A stretch of 46,161 bases of DNA from the NCBI GenBank assembly GCA_029547265.1, contig JAKPPP010000124.1, forward strand, positions 1-46,161, in the 5' to 3' direction. This DNA is from Bacteroidota bacterium (GTDB lineage: Bacteria > Bacteroidota > Bacteroidia > AKYH767-A > OLB10). The notes under the pieces are model-generated. The model had not been told where the DNA came from. It ran no database searches and saw nothing but the letters and a program-made list of their open reading frames with translations. The translations under genes and the position numbers were made by a program. How positions within the stretch are numbered: position 1 is the stretch's first letter; each line of letters starts with the position of its first letter. Of the stretch, positions 8,150 through 18,400 are shown piece by piece.

Positions 8150-9560
8150 ACATCCCTCCTTTTTCAGTTTTCAATCGAGGATCAATAAAAGATTGAATAA
8201 TATCAAGCAATACAAATGACAACGAAGTAATTATTCCGATAATCATAAAAATCCCTATCAGTACAGGATGATCTTGATTTTGAACTGAACGAATTAACAG
8301 AGACCCCATACCCGGAATTGAAAACACATTTTCAATCAAAACAGAGCCCGACAACAATGCCGGGAATGTAATCCACATTAATGTAAGAGATGAATAAAGT
8401 GCGTTTTTCAATGCGAAGCGATAAACTATAACTCTCTCCTTATAACCTGAAGCTCTAGCGGTGATGATATAGTTCTGCTGCATCTCTGAAAGTAGTCCGT
8501 TGCGCAATAAACGAATAAAGAATATCACTCCACCGTAAGAAAGCGCAATCACCGGAAGAACATAATAACCAATGCTAATTACCATTCTCATAAATGCCCC
8601 CATATCATCGGGAAAGCCTTCTAAAGGTTCTATACCGGAAGAAGGAAATACATTTAAAAACATTGGACTTGCCAATAATATCAATAGCAAAACGGCCACC
8701 CAAAATACGGGGACGGAATACAAAAAAAGCAGCGCATTATTTAATCGTTCAACCCATTTATTTTCACGGCGGATGACCAACTCACAGGCAGCGGGAATTG
8801 AAATCATTACAGAGAGCAAAAGCGAAAGAAATGAAATTAGTAATGTAACTACGAACGGTTTTCGAATTACAGAAAATACAGGCAAGCCACTTAATCGTGA
8901 GTTTCGATACATCTTTATGATGCCCGAATTATCTGCTGTTATCCAACCCTCGCACCATGATTGAAATTGATTCTTTCTATGAAAAGATAAAACAGGAATC
9001 CATTGTTTCCAGCTGCTTGTATTCAAATTTAATTCAGAAGAAATAAGAGCGGTTGCTTTCATTTCAGGCACTTGTTCAGTTTTCCAAGTGACAAGTATAT
9101 TTTTATACGAAGAGTTGAAATTCGACCATGAATCCGACTTCAACAAATTGACTATTTCTCGAGAAACGATCCATTGATAGTCGAGAGAAAATGCCTTCGA
9201 CTCTTCTCTGCATTGTACAAGCAATGAATAAATATTTGCAATAACATCGGGACGACCTGTCTCGCGACTAAGGTTTACAAGAAATGTTCTTTCAGAAGGA
9301 TTAGCGATATTATTAAATGAATCAGGGACAGCTAAATTCCCAATCGTAAAATAAAATGCAGGAAGATTAAGTCCGTATTCAACATACAATTCCTCATAAC
9401 GGCTATCACTAACCGAAAGAGATGAATTAGCATTTCCCGACATTCCCGGCAAAGAAAGAACCGGATCACCGGGCTTCATTTTCAACAATAGAAAAGACGC
9501 CAGCAGTACTACTGCTCCCGAGATAAATAAGGTGGCTAAAATGCCGGCGACTTTACGCAT
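8142..9560 (-). CDS. Oligopeptide-type ABC transporter permease (DppB/OppB-like) with enlarged periplasmic loop
   Basis: This 472-residue permease is much longer than the usual 300-340 residues of DppB. The first helix (8-27) and the MKPGDPV motif are normal. A loop of about 200 residues then precedes the second helix at about 235, where DppB usually has about 70. The permease core carries the EAA-like segment ARASGYKERVIVYRFALKN and ends with FSIPGMGSLLIRSVQNQDHPVL and DPRLK, all typical of DppB. It begins 7 bases after the stop of the binding-protein gene and overlaps the DppC gene by 8 bases. No ATPase gene accompanies the operon, so the ATPases must be encoded elsewhere. Confidence 0.92.
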   Translation of the reverse strand: MRKVAGILATLFISGAVVLLASFLLLKMKPGDPVLSLPGMSGNANSSLSVSDSRYEELYVEYGLNLPAFYFTIGNLAVPDSFNNIANPSERTFLVNLSRETGRPDVIANIYSLLVQCREESKAFSLDYQWIVSREIVNLLKSDSWSNFNSSYKNILVTWKTEQVPEMKATALISSELNLNTSSWKQWIPVLSFHRKNQFQSWCEGWITADNSGIIKMYRNSRLSGLPVFSVIRKPFVVTLLISFLSLLLSVMISIPAACELVIRRENKWVERLNNALLFLYSVPVFWVAVLLLILLASPMFLNVFPSSGIEPLEGFPDDMGAFMRMVISIGYYVLPVIALSYGGVIFFIRLLRNGLLSEMQQNYIITARASGYKERVIVYRFALKNALYSSLTLMWITFPALLSGSVLIENVFSIPGMGSLLIRSVQNQDHPVLIGIFMIIGIITSLSFVLLDIIQSFIDPRLKTEKGGMYE

Positions 9561-9566
9561 GGAACA

Positions 9567-11423
9567 TTAAGGATTCACTGCATTAGTTGCAGTAGGACTC
9601 AACAATTTTACATGATTATACAATAAACCCGGACGTTCGGCATAAAACTCAACATCTGAAAAACGTTTATGCATTACACAGCGGCGTACTAATCCATACA
9701 TAAAGATATAAGGTTGCTGATCATAGATAGCCTGTTGCATTTGATATTCTAACTTGGTACGTTTATCATTATCCATCGTAGTGGCAATAGCGCTTATTAA
9801 ACTATCGGTAGCAGAAGAACCGAATCCAGTATAATTACTCCCTTGATTCAAGTAACTATCAGTCGACCATAATTGGCTGTAATCCTCGGGAAGAGAAGTA
9901 GTATTCCAAGCTCCCATTGCCATTTCATAATCATGAGAAGTAACTTTTTGAAGCCACATCGGATAGTCGTAACCGTTAGCAACAATTTTAATTCCCGCGG
10001 GTTTCATTCCCTCAGCAATAATTGACGCCATTTCTTTCCATTCAGGGATCACCGAAAGATACGCCAATTCAACCATAAGATCTGTTTTTTTGCCATTGAT
10101 AACCTTATCGCGAACACCATCATTATCTGAATCCTTCCATCCTGCTTTATCGAGTAAATCGGCAGATGCCTTAACGTTATAGGGAATAATTTTCAGAGCG
10201 GGATTCGACTCCTTTTTCAGAGGAGAAACCGGACCTGCAACTCGTTTATTTACTCCTTTATTCACCACCTTAATCATATCATCGATACGAGCGGCGGAAG
10301 CTAAAGCTTTGCGAACATTCAAATCATTTAATATAAAAGAGTGCTTTACTCCATCGGGATGCATATTCATAGCAATATAAGTATACCCATAAGTATCCAT
10401 AAACTTACTATGATAATTTCGATTGAACGAAGAATCCTGTTGCAATTCGAGAAGCAATCGAGTACCGAGGTAACCACTACCATCAATTTTCTGGGACAAC
10501 AATTCGATTTTTTGAGAGACAGGTTCTTGGTTCACCTTAAAAATAATTTTCTCGGGATAACTTTTTTCATTGTAAGCAGAAGAATTTTCGCTCCAATGAT
10601 TTTTCTTTTTCTCTAGGGTCCAAGAAGCTCCTGCCTCAGCTGCTACAAGCTTATAAGGCCCTAATCCATCGATAGAATTCACATCGGCACCGGAACCGGC
10701 ACTATTGAAAGTATCAGCCCAATTCGAAAGTTTTTTATCTAATTCAATATGTTTAGAAGTATCATTTAACAGATCAAAAGGCACCATAGAGATTGCCATT
10801 GAAGGATCATAGGATTTAGAACGAATAATTGGATAATCACACCACATCGCTAGATTTTGTACAAACACACTATTCATTACAATAGTAAAGCGTTTGTCAT
10901 TGTTAGGGTCAATAATTACTTCCTTAACATTATCGAAATAGAACTTATTGGAAGGATTATTAGTTAATTTAAATTTTGAAGCCTTTACCGTAAAGGCAAC
11001 ATCGTATGCGGTTACCGGTGAGCCATCGTCCCATTTCACATCAACACGTAAAGTAAAAGTCAACGATTTTTGATCGGGAGAAACTATCGGCATAGCCGAA
11101 CAAATACCGGGAGTAATGGTTCCGGACCTCAAATCGGTGCGTAATAATCCGGCGTGGAGGTATAAAAAAAGCTCTGCTCTGGTCTGAGAAGTGCCATTAG
11201 TAGGATGCAAATTGTCGGGTTCGGCCAAAATATGCACTAAAACGGAGTTGTTTTTAGGCCAATCGGACTCAATTTTTGAAGGATTCGGCAATTTTTCGAA
11301 AGAATTATATTCCTTTTCTGATGACGAAATCGGGGTCACAGAGTTGGTACAAGAAAGTAGAAAACACGTAAAAATGAATAAGTTGAAGAAAGAAATGAAG
11401 GATTTATTAAGTCGTCTTAGCAT
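9567..11423 (-). CDS. Extracellular solute-binding lipoprotein, family 5 (peptide-type)
   Basis: This 618-residue lipoprotein is read from the ATG at 11423. The open frame extends to 11465, but a perfect -7 box TATATTTG sits 4 bases upstream of 11423 and a lipoprotein signal starts there, with lipobox LLSC and lipidated Cys25. The mature part is an SBP_bac_5 protein: an early LHPTNGTSQTRAELF segment, a GLLRTDLRSGTITPGI segment, and VKWDDGSPVTAYDVAF, the hallmark of oligopeptide/dipeptide binding proteins. It is the first gene of a three-gene importer operon with the DppB- and DppC-like permeases. The ligand is unknown. Confidence 0.92.
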   Translation of the reverse strand: MLRRLNKSFISFFNLFIFTCFLLSCTNSVTPISSSEKEYNSFEKLPNPSKIESDWPKNNSVLVHILAEPDNLHPTNGTSQTRAELFLYLHAGLLRTDLRSGTITPGICSAMPIVSPDQKSLTFTLRVDVKWDDGSPVTAYDVAFTVKASKFKLTNNPSNKFYFDNVKEVIIDPNNDKRFTIVMNSVFVQNLAMWCDYPIIRSKSYDPSMAISMVPFDLLNDTSKHIELDKKLSNWADTFNSAGSGADVNSIDGLGPYKLVAAEAGASWTLEKKKNHWSENSSAYNEKSYPEKIIFKVNQEPVSQKIELLSQKIDGSGYLGTRLLLELQQDSSFNRNYHSKFMDTYGYTYIAMNMHPDGVKHSFILNDLNVRKALASAARIDDMIKVVNKGVNKRVAGPVSPLKKESNPALKIIPYNVKASADLLDKAGWKDSDNDGVRDKVINGKKTDLMVELAYLSVIPEWKEMASIIAEGMKPAGIKIVANGYDYPMWLQKVTSHDYEMAMGAWNTTSLPEDYSQLWSTDSYLNQGSNYTGFGSSATDSLISAIATTMDNDKRTKLEYQMQQAIYDQQPYIFMYGLVRRCVMHKRFSDVEFYAERPGLLYNHVKLLSPTATNAVNP

Positions 11424-11427
11424 GGTA

Positions 11428-11435
11428 CAAATATA
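11428..11435 (-). promoter_or_regulatory. TAnnTTTG -7 box for the ABC importer operon
   Basis: TATATTTG on the minus strand matches the Bacteroidota -7 consensus TAnnTTTG exactly and ends 4 bases before the ATG at 11423. That spacing predicts a leaderless or nearly leaderless transcript. No clear -33 TTG is seen at normal spacing. Confidence 0.5.
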
Positions 11436-11527
11436 GAATCTGAAATAATTTGAAATAAGAATCAATAAATTTAATCGAAAATTTTGGAAGATATAGCAAT
11501 CTTCTTAGATTTGCAGCCCCACAAAAT

Positions 11528-11617
<90 letters not shown>

Positions 11618-11683
11618 GGCACTTCAGCCGATCAATGTTAGGAGTATCGTTTACATTGAAACATAGTAAAAAATTACACCACT

Positions 11684-11757
11684 CGGGGTGTAGCGTAGCC
11701 CGGTATCGCGCCACATTTGGGATGTGGAGGTCGTAGGTTCGAATCCTGCCACCCCGA
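11684..11757 (+). tRNA. tRNA-Pro (anticodon TGG)
   Basis: The acceptor stem CGGGGTG pairs with CACCCCG. The anticodon stem CCACA/TGTGG encloses the loop TTTGGGA, giving anticodon TGG. The T arm has GGTTCGAATC. Discriminator A; no CCA is encoded. Confidence 0.96.
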
Positions 11758-11864
11758 CAATTAGTTCTTCGACATCATTGATTGCTTTTCACAGTTTCGC
11801 CTAATCAGCAAAATTTTCAAACACAAGCAATGGTCGTTTTTTGCTAACAGACCTATCCATTACC

Positions 11865-11938
11865 GGTTCCGTAGCTCAACTGGATAGAGCAACTGCCTTC
11901 TAAGCAGTAGGTTTCGCGTTCGAGCCGCGACGGGACCA
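11865..11938 (+). tRNA. tRNA-Arg (anticodon TCT)
   Basis: The acceptor stem GGTTCCG pairs with CGGGACC (one T-G pair). The anticodon stem ACTGC/GCAGT encloses the loop CTTCTAA, giving anticodon TCT. The D arm and a T arm with GTTCGAG are present. No CCA is encoded. Confidence 0.96.
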
Positions 11939-12124
11939 CTTCTTCTCTTTACAATTTCTTGATTTATATTTTCTATTATTATCATCTGTTTTGTTCCCAG
12001 ATAATTATTAAATCAAACTATTTCCTACCCAATCCTCGTTAAATTATTACCATGCCGAATTTTCATAAATAACATGATAATTATTACCCTTGCTTAATCA
12101 TTTACTCATAGTATAAATCTGTAG

Positions 12125-12172
12125 CAAGTATTATACTTGTGACGACGAAATCTGTACTTGTAAAATCAAGTA
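12125..12172. promoter_or_regulatory. Two inverted repeats with CAAGTA/TACTTG half-sites before the orphan kinase
   Basis: CAAGTATTATACTTG (12125-12139) has perfect 7-bp arms around one base. TACTTG and CAAGTA (12155-12160 and 12167-12172) form a second inverted repeat with a 6-base centre. They share the half-site CAAGTA/TACTTG and end 13 bases before the ATG at 12186, a typical position for operators. Confidence 0.4.
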
Positions 12173-12185
12173 AGAATGGCTAAAA

Positions 12186-13496
12186 ATGATGAATGCAGAC
12201 ACGAGGAATGGGGACCTCAACGAATTCACGATTTCTACAAATGACTTATTAGCTCGAAAAGCTAATCAGCTGCATTTAACGATACTTCTGATAATCGGAA
12301 TATATGCAATTACCTATACAATTCTTGATTACCTAGACGGCAATTTCAGGGAGCTATGGCTAGATTTTCTAATTATCCCCTGCGTGTTTTTAGCATTAAT
12401 TTTGTTTAAAATGGGCTATGCGCTCATCTCTAAGCTAACTACGATCGTATTAATGACCACAATAATATCTGTGTTCAGCTTATTAACTTGCCAAGAAACT
12501 GCAGTCTTAACTTTTTTCATTCCAATTTTCATTGGTATTTTAATTATTTTTCAAGGGAAAGAAAGATTCTGGGGGTATATATTTGTAGGAATCAACATGT
12601 TGGTTTTGATTTTCCTTCTTACCACGGACATTGAGCCTTGGGGACCCAATCCAGCTTCTCAAAGTACTATTCAAACCGAATGGACTTTAAATACTATAGG
12701 CGCATCATTTTTAGCAATTTTAGAAGTAATTTTTATTTTAAAAATCAACAATTCGTTTCAAGCAGATCTGATTGAAAAATCAAATACATTAAATGAAACG
12801 AACTTTACCTTACAAGCAGCGGTTAAATCGCGCGAAAAAATGATGTCGGTTCTATCTCACGACATGCGTTCACCCCTACTCGTCTTGCTCTCATCAGTTG
12901 AGATATTATCATCTGAAAAAGAAAGTCCAGAGGTCAAGACGATGTTGCTTACCGAATTAAAAAAACGAATTAAGCACACCATTACTTTTATCGACAATAT
13001 GCTTTTATGGGCAAGAAATCAATCGGACTCAATCAAAGCAAATAAAGAAGAGATATCATTGCCAATCATCAATGAATTTTTAGAAAATTACTGCCGCCTT
13101 CTAAGTCACGAAAAAAACATTGAGTTCAATATAATTGTGCCATTAGAAGGATCCATATTTGTCGATATAAACATCATTCAAGCTATCTTCCGCAACCTGA
13201 TTTCAAATGCCTATAAATTCACTGCAGAAGGCGGGAAAATCAATATTACAATTGCTCAAGCTAACGATTTTTATAAAATCCAAGTAGAAGATACCGGCAA
13301 GGGAATTTCACCTGAAAACGTTCAAAAACTTCTTCATAGTGAATCCTTCTCAACACTCGGTACAGCAAGAGAAAAAGGACATGGGTTCGGAATTCAATTA
13401 GTAAACGATTTCATTAAAGCCATCGGATCAGAGCTTCATATCGAATCAGCCGAAGGTACAGGATCAAGGTTCTACTTTTTTATACCTGTGCATTAA
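12186..13496 (+). CDS. Orphan membrane sensor histidine kinase (HisKA/HATPase_c)
   Basis: This 436-residue kinase has about six transmembrane helices in residues 28-190 and no large extracytoplasmic domain. A short coiled linker (190-215) leads to the HisKA motif SVLSHDMRSPL with phospho-acceptor His225. The ATPase domain shows the N box RNLISNAYKF (Asn341), the G1 box DTGKGIS (369-375) and the G2 box GHGFGIQL (398-405). The start is one of two tandem ATGs (12186 or 12189). No response regulator lies beside it: it stands alone between the tRNA genes and the secreted-protein region, so its partner is encoded elsewhere. Two inverted repeats sit directly upstream and suggest regulated expression. 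Confidence 0.92.
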   Translation: MMNADTRNGDLNEFTISTNDLLARKANQLHLTILLIIGIYAITYTILDYLDGNFRELWLDFLIIPCVFLALILFKMGYALISKLTTIVLMTTIISVFSLLTCQETAVLTFFIPIFIGILIIFQGKERFWGYIFVGINMLVLIFLLTTDIEPWGPNPASQSTIQTEWTLNTIGASFLAILEVIFILKINNSFQADLIEKSNTLNETNFTLQAAVKSREKMMSVLSHDMRSPLLVLLSSVEILSSEKESPEVKTMLLTELKKRIKHTITFIDNMLLWARNQSDSIKANKEEISLPIINEFLENYCRLLSHEKNIEFNIIVPLEGSIFVDINIIQAIFRNLISNAYKFTAEGGKINITIAQANDFYKIQVEDTGKGISPENVQKLLHSESFSTLGTAREKGHGFGIQLVNDFIKAIGSELHIESAEGTGSRFYFFIPVH

Positions 13497-13740
13497 AAGG
13501 CAAATCCAATTATTATTTGACCAAACACACCCGTACTCAACTTGGAAATCACGTAAAGATATATTTCATTGACATCTAAATGCGTTATCATTTGCGGAAG
13601 AAAATCGCTTATAAAAAACATACCTCTCGGATATTCATAAATCTCAAATCAATTTTTCTTGAAATTTAAACTAAGAACCTGAATATTTTTAAACTCTGTT
13701 ATCAATAAGCTTATCAAATTACAAAATCTAATAAACAAAA

Positions 13741-13769
13741 AAAGAGAGCCCTATTGGAGCTCTCTTTTT
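13741..13769. terminator. Hairpin terminator between convergent genes
   Basis: AAAGAGAGC (13741-13749) and GCTCTCTTT (13759-13767) form a perfect 9-bp stem flanked by A and T runs, so it can work in both directions. It serves the minus-strand gene ending at 13788 and possibly the kinase gene ending at 13496. The rest of 13497-13740 shows nothing recognisable. Confidence 0.75.
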
Positions 13770-13787
13770 CAATATTGAAAGTTAAGA

Positions 13788-15167
13788 TTAGTTAATCACT
13801 AAACGTTGAACTCCGATCTTAGTATTATTTTGCTCTAATTGAACTAAATAAACACCTTTAGTAAGATGAAGATTATTCACTTGAATTACATTCATGCCTT
13901 CTATTACCTGCTCGTTAACAAAACTTGCAGCTTTCTTTCCATCAACTGTTAATACAGTTACAGATACCGGCATAGTAGATTTTGAATTGTATTGAATACT
14001 GAAGTCTCCTGTTGAAGGATTAGGATTAATTCCGAATGATGCATTTTGAGTATGATGAGCGATTCCTGTAGCATCTCCAACACGTAAAGAAACAGATAAG
14101 TCACTTTGGAATACTTGAGTTCCGTAGTTCTCAGAAACACGTAATCCGATGATATAAGCAGCAGCTCTTAATTGAGAAGCATTTGGTGTCCAGTTTACAG
14201 CAGCTGAAGCACTTCCAACTCCATTAGTAATTGTAACAGTTGCAGGGTTTGAAGCTAACATAAATGCTTCACCTGCGCTCTCAATTGTTATACTTTGAGC
14301 ATCCAAATCGAAAACAGATACATTCATTGAAAAATCCGCACCAGGTGCAATTGTATAAGCTTTTCCATTATAAGGAGCAGTATTTGAATTTGTAATAACA
14401 GCTACCGGAGTGTTAGGACTTGGAACAACAAGAATTTGCATATCACGAGTGATTTCTCCGATTTGAACCCCACCTCTGTATTCTTTCACTCGCATTGAAA
14501 CTTGGTAGTTTCCAATTGCTATTGGAAGGAATGTAATTTCTCCTGTTATAGGATCCATATTGAAAGGAACCAAGGAATCTGAAGTTGGCAATACATATCC
14601 AACAACCTGGGCGCCACTCATAGATAGAGGAATATCTAATGACCACGATATTGAATCTCCATCAGCATCAAATGGAAGCGGATTGTAGTAGAAAGGAACG
14701 CTGTCTTGTGCTAAAACAATCGGAGGATTTAAGAATACCGGAGTAGAATTAGTAGTATCAACTAAAACATTAGAATAGAAATAGTGACTTTCACCTCCCG
14801 GATTCGTCATATTTAGAATTGCAGCATTTCGGCAACATTCTTCATAAGAAACCGTCCATACACCTGTATTAGGGAAAGTAACTACCGCATGGTAAGTATA
14901 CTCTTCTACTCCCGGTACTAATACCGTTACAATAGAATCATAAGGGATAGTTACCGAGAACGTAGTTGCAGATGCTGCATCTGTGAAATTCAATGTAGCA
15001 CTCGTAGAAATTGTAATACCTGTCATATCGCGATATGCAGTATAAACAACATTATAATCCATTCCGCTAATATGCGAAACCGTAATTTGTCCGCCCATCA
15101 TGTGGGACGCATTGCTTCTCATTGAGAACGAGAGACAAAGAAGTACTAAGAGTAAGGCTTTTTTCAT
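13788..15167 (-). CDS. T9SS-sorted secreted protein of the CCRNA-motif family (intact copy)
   Basis: This 459-residue protein is read from the ATG at 15167, which begins a clear signal peptide (residues 1-20, ending RSNA) before the mature N-terminus SHMMGG. The open frame extends 25 codons further upstream, but that part does not look like a signal sequence. The N-terminal domain contains VVYTAYRDMTG and CCRNA (111-115). Beta-rich cadherin- or PKD-like repeats follow (about 130-360). A type A T9SS sorting domain closes the protein (FGINPNPSTGDFSIQY to the end), so it is probably exported through the outer membrane and anchored or released. It is divergent from the giant protein at 15451. A same-length paralogue at 19335-20714 is broken. 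The role, perhaps adhesion, is inferred only. Confidence 0.88.
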   Translation of the reverse strand: MKKALLLVLLCLSFSMRSNASHMMGGQITVSHISGMDYNVVYTAYRDMTGITISTSATLNFTDAASATTFSVTIPYDSIVTVLVPGVEEYTYHAVVTFPNTGVWTVSYEECCRNAAILNMTNPGGESHYFYSNVLVDTTNSTPVFLNPPIVLAQDSVPFYYNPLPFDADGDSISWSLDIPLSMSGAQVVGYVLPTSDSLVPFNMDPITGEITFLPIAIGNYQVSMRVKEYRGGVQIGEITRDMQILVVPSPNTPVAVITNSNTAPYNGKAYTIAPGADFSMNVSVFDLDAQSITIESAGEAFMLASNPATVTITNGVGSASAAVNWTPNASQLRAAAYIIGLRVSENYGTQVFQSDLSVSLRVGDATGIAHHTQNASFGINPNPSTGDFSIQYNSKSTMPVSVTVLTVDGKKAASFVNEQVIEGMNVIQVNNLHLTKGVYLVQLEQNNTKIGVQRLVIN

Positions 15168-15397
15168 GTTTTTGTGTAGGTTGTATACAAAAGAAAGCAT
15201 AATTATTTGAATATTCATAGTTAAAATTCGATAAAAGCACATTTTACTTGTACTTTTCTAAGAATGTTTCGATTTTTATCCATTTTAGTTGAAAATTGAG
15301 CCCCTCTGAAACAATTTACGATTTTGGTGAACTAACTATCTGATTTTAGATTATTTAAAGGGGCAAAATAAGTTGCACTCTAATAAAATTAAATCAA

Positions 15398-15405
15398 TAT
15401 GTTTG
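15398..15405 (+). promoter_or_regulatory. TAnnTTTG -7 box of the first giant protein gene
   Basis: TATGTTTG matches the -7 consensus exactly, with a TTG 22 bases upstream (15373-15375). It lies 45 bases before the ATG at 15451. The paralogue has the same box 43 bases before its ATG, which supports both promoters and both starts. Confidence 0.55.
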
Positions 15406-15450
15406 TATTTGCCACAAAACAATAATTCCTTAAGTTTAATATTATCGCTC

Positions 15451-18400
15451 ATGACAAAGAAGCTCTACTATCTATTTCTGCTTTTGTTCATTTCATCAAC
15501 GTCGTTTTCTCAGATTACAACATTTCCTTATAACGAACTTTTTGATAGTGGAGCTGCGGGTTGGACTGTACAGACAATTAGCGGTACAGCATGGGAGATA
15601 GGAACTCCTACGGCTGCAGGGACGCAAGGTGCATATAGCACACCAAATTGCTGGGGAACAGATCTTGATTCAGGTTATAGAGTAAATAGTTTAACCTATT
15701 TAAAATCGCCTAAATTTTATATTGGCACAATGACGAATCCCTATTTTTCATTTATGCAATTCAGATATATCCCTCAAGGGATGGATGGACTATTCCTTCA
15801 ATATTCAACTGACGATATTACATGGCAGCAAATGGGATACTATAATTGTCCTTTTGCGAATAATTGGTATAATACAACATCGATATACAGCACCGGACAA
15901 GCTGCCTTCACCGGATATTCAAATGGATGGACACAAAGTGGTATATTTTTAAATGGACTTGGACAGAATGATAGTATAAGAATTCGCTTTGTATTCAACA
16001 GTAATTTACTTTTCGGAAGTGCACAACCGGGAGTATTTATTGATAACGTGGCGTTGTATGAAAATGTCATTTTTCAACAAGACTTAAACACATTATCATT
16101 TGTTAATCCGTCTTCTCCAATTATTCCTGGCACTACAAATCCCATTGACATCTTAGTTAGGAATGCATCAACTGTAGCAATCGATACTTTTACATGTGGA
16201 ATTAAGTTAGGAACAACATACTCGACAAGTCAAGTAATACAGCATATTGATGCGGGTGCATTCGACACAGTGCATATAGGCACCATATCATTTACTCCGG
16301 GACAAACTACATTATGTGCATTTGCGACACTTGCAGGCGATATCAATCATGCTAATGATACTGTGTGTAATAACTTTGTGACAACAGCATCTCTACCTTA
16401 TAGTCAAGATTTTGAAACTAACGACGGAGGATGGTTTAATAATTCTACACCTCCAACTTTGTGGGAATATGGAACCCCAAATTATGGATCAACATCCTCG
16501 TCTCACTCAGGCATTAAATGCTGGGATATAAATTTAGATACTTCTTATTTCAATTCAGCTGTTTCATATTTATACACTCCTATGTTTGATTTCACAACAA
16601 TAGGTGGATCAAAACTTTCGTTTTGGATAAATTACAACAGCGAAGCTAACTATGATGGAACCAGATTAGACTACAGTACAGATGGAGGATTGACATGGGC
16701 AGTATTAGGTAATGTTAGTGATCCTAATTCATCAAATTGGTATAACACAAGTTATTTAAATTCCACAGGTCTACCTGCTTGGCAAGCTACAAGTTTGGGA
16801 TGGAAAAATTCCCAATACAATCTATCATTCCTACAAACCGCTAACAACGTTCAATTCAGATTTGTATTTACTTCAGATCAAACATATATCACGGAAGGCG
16901 TTAGCATCGATGATTTCTCAATTATTCCGCTACCGGCAATTGAGCCGGCATTAATTAACGTTTCTTGCAATTATTTAAATTATCCAATCGGCAATCAATC
17001 TGATTCAATTAATTTATTGGTTAGAAATTTTGGTTCTTTACCGGTTACTAATTTTAATTATGGATATACAATTAATGGTTCGCAGGGACCAATAGGAACA
17101 TTTAACGGATCAGTTCTTCCAGGAGATAGTGTAATTGTCAGCTTAGCCGGATTTACTGTATCAAATCCCTCAAATTTAATTTGCGGATATATTCAAAAAA
17201 CCGGAGATGTTGACACCACAAATAATTCGGCATGTCTATTTATTAATGGAGCACAATTGAGTGCCTTGCCGTACTATGAAAATTTCGACAATGGAAGTTT
17301 AGGATGGCAAGCCGATAATTCGTTATCTCCGGGTACATCTTGGGAACTAGGTTATCCGTCATTTGGAATTACTACAGGAACACATTCAGGAAATAGTGCT
17401 TGGGACATAAATTTAAATTCCGGATATTTTCCAAATGCAAATTGCTATTTATATACACCATTGTTCGACATCAGCATTGCTGTACATCCAAAATTAAGTT
17501 TTTGGCAAAACAGAAATTCAGAATCAGGTTGGGACGGCATGAGAATTGAATATTCATACGATTCGCAAAATTGGAATTTACTTGGAGGCTTCGGTTATCC
17601 CAATACAGTGAATTGGTATAATGAACAAGTCATCAACTCTTCTCAACTACCTGCTTGGGCAGGAATTTCATTAGGATGGGAATATTCAGAAATATCACTT
17701 GATCCATATCAAAGCGGTCCCTTTATACAATTTAGATACGTATTTAATTCTGATCCATCTATCTTAAGAGATGGTGTTACTATTGACGATTTTTCGGTAA
17801 CTTCAGCATTAGAGAACGATGCAGAACTGTTATCCATTATTAGTCCTGGATCACTCCTTTTTGAAGGAAGCATTGCTCCTATCCAAATTATTGCAAAAAA
17901 TAAAGGAACCAATCCGATTAGCCAATTGAACATATCATATGCTATTAATAATGGAGCACCGCAAACTTTTAATTGGTCGGGAACATTATTAACTGATTCT
18001 ACAGTTTCTTTAAACTTAGGTTTTATTACTCCGGTAGGTGGAAATAACAGTATTGTTATTTACAACACTTGGATGGGTGACATGGATCAACATAATGATA
18101 CACTTAAAATTAATCCTTATGCAATATATGCTCAGGATGGAGGTGTATCATCAATTTTATCGCCTATCAACAATACAGCCTCTGGTTCAACACAAACAGT
18201 TTCGGTGTTACTTGTAAATGATGGTGCTAATACAATATCAAACTTTCCAGTTTCGATGAAATTAAATAATGATCCGCCAATTACATCAACATATTTGGGA
18301 AGTATATCACCAGGATCATATGCTTTATTTAACATGCCAAACTTAATTGCGGCAATTGACACAAATCACTTGAAAGTATATATAGATTGGCCAACTGATG

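Noticed and set aside
15373..15450. N-terminal extension of the first giant protein from a TTG
   Set aside because: The promoter box at 15398 lies inside it, and the signal peptide starts at 15451, as in the paralogue.
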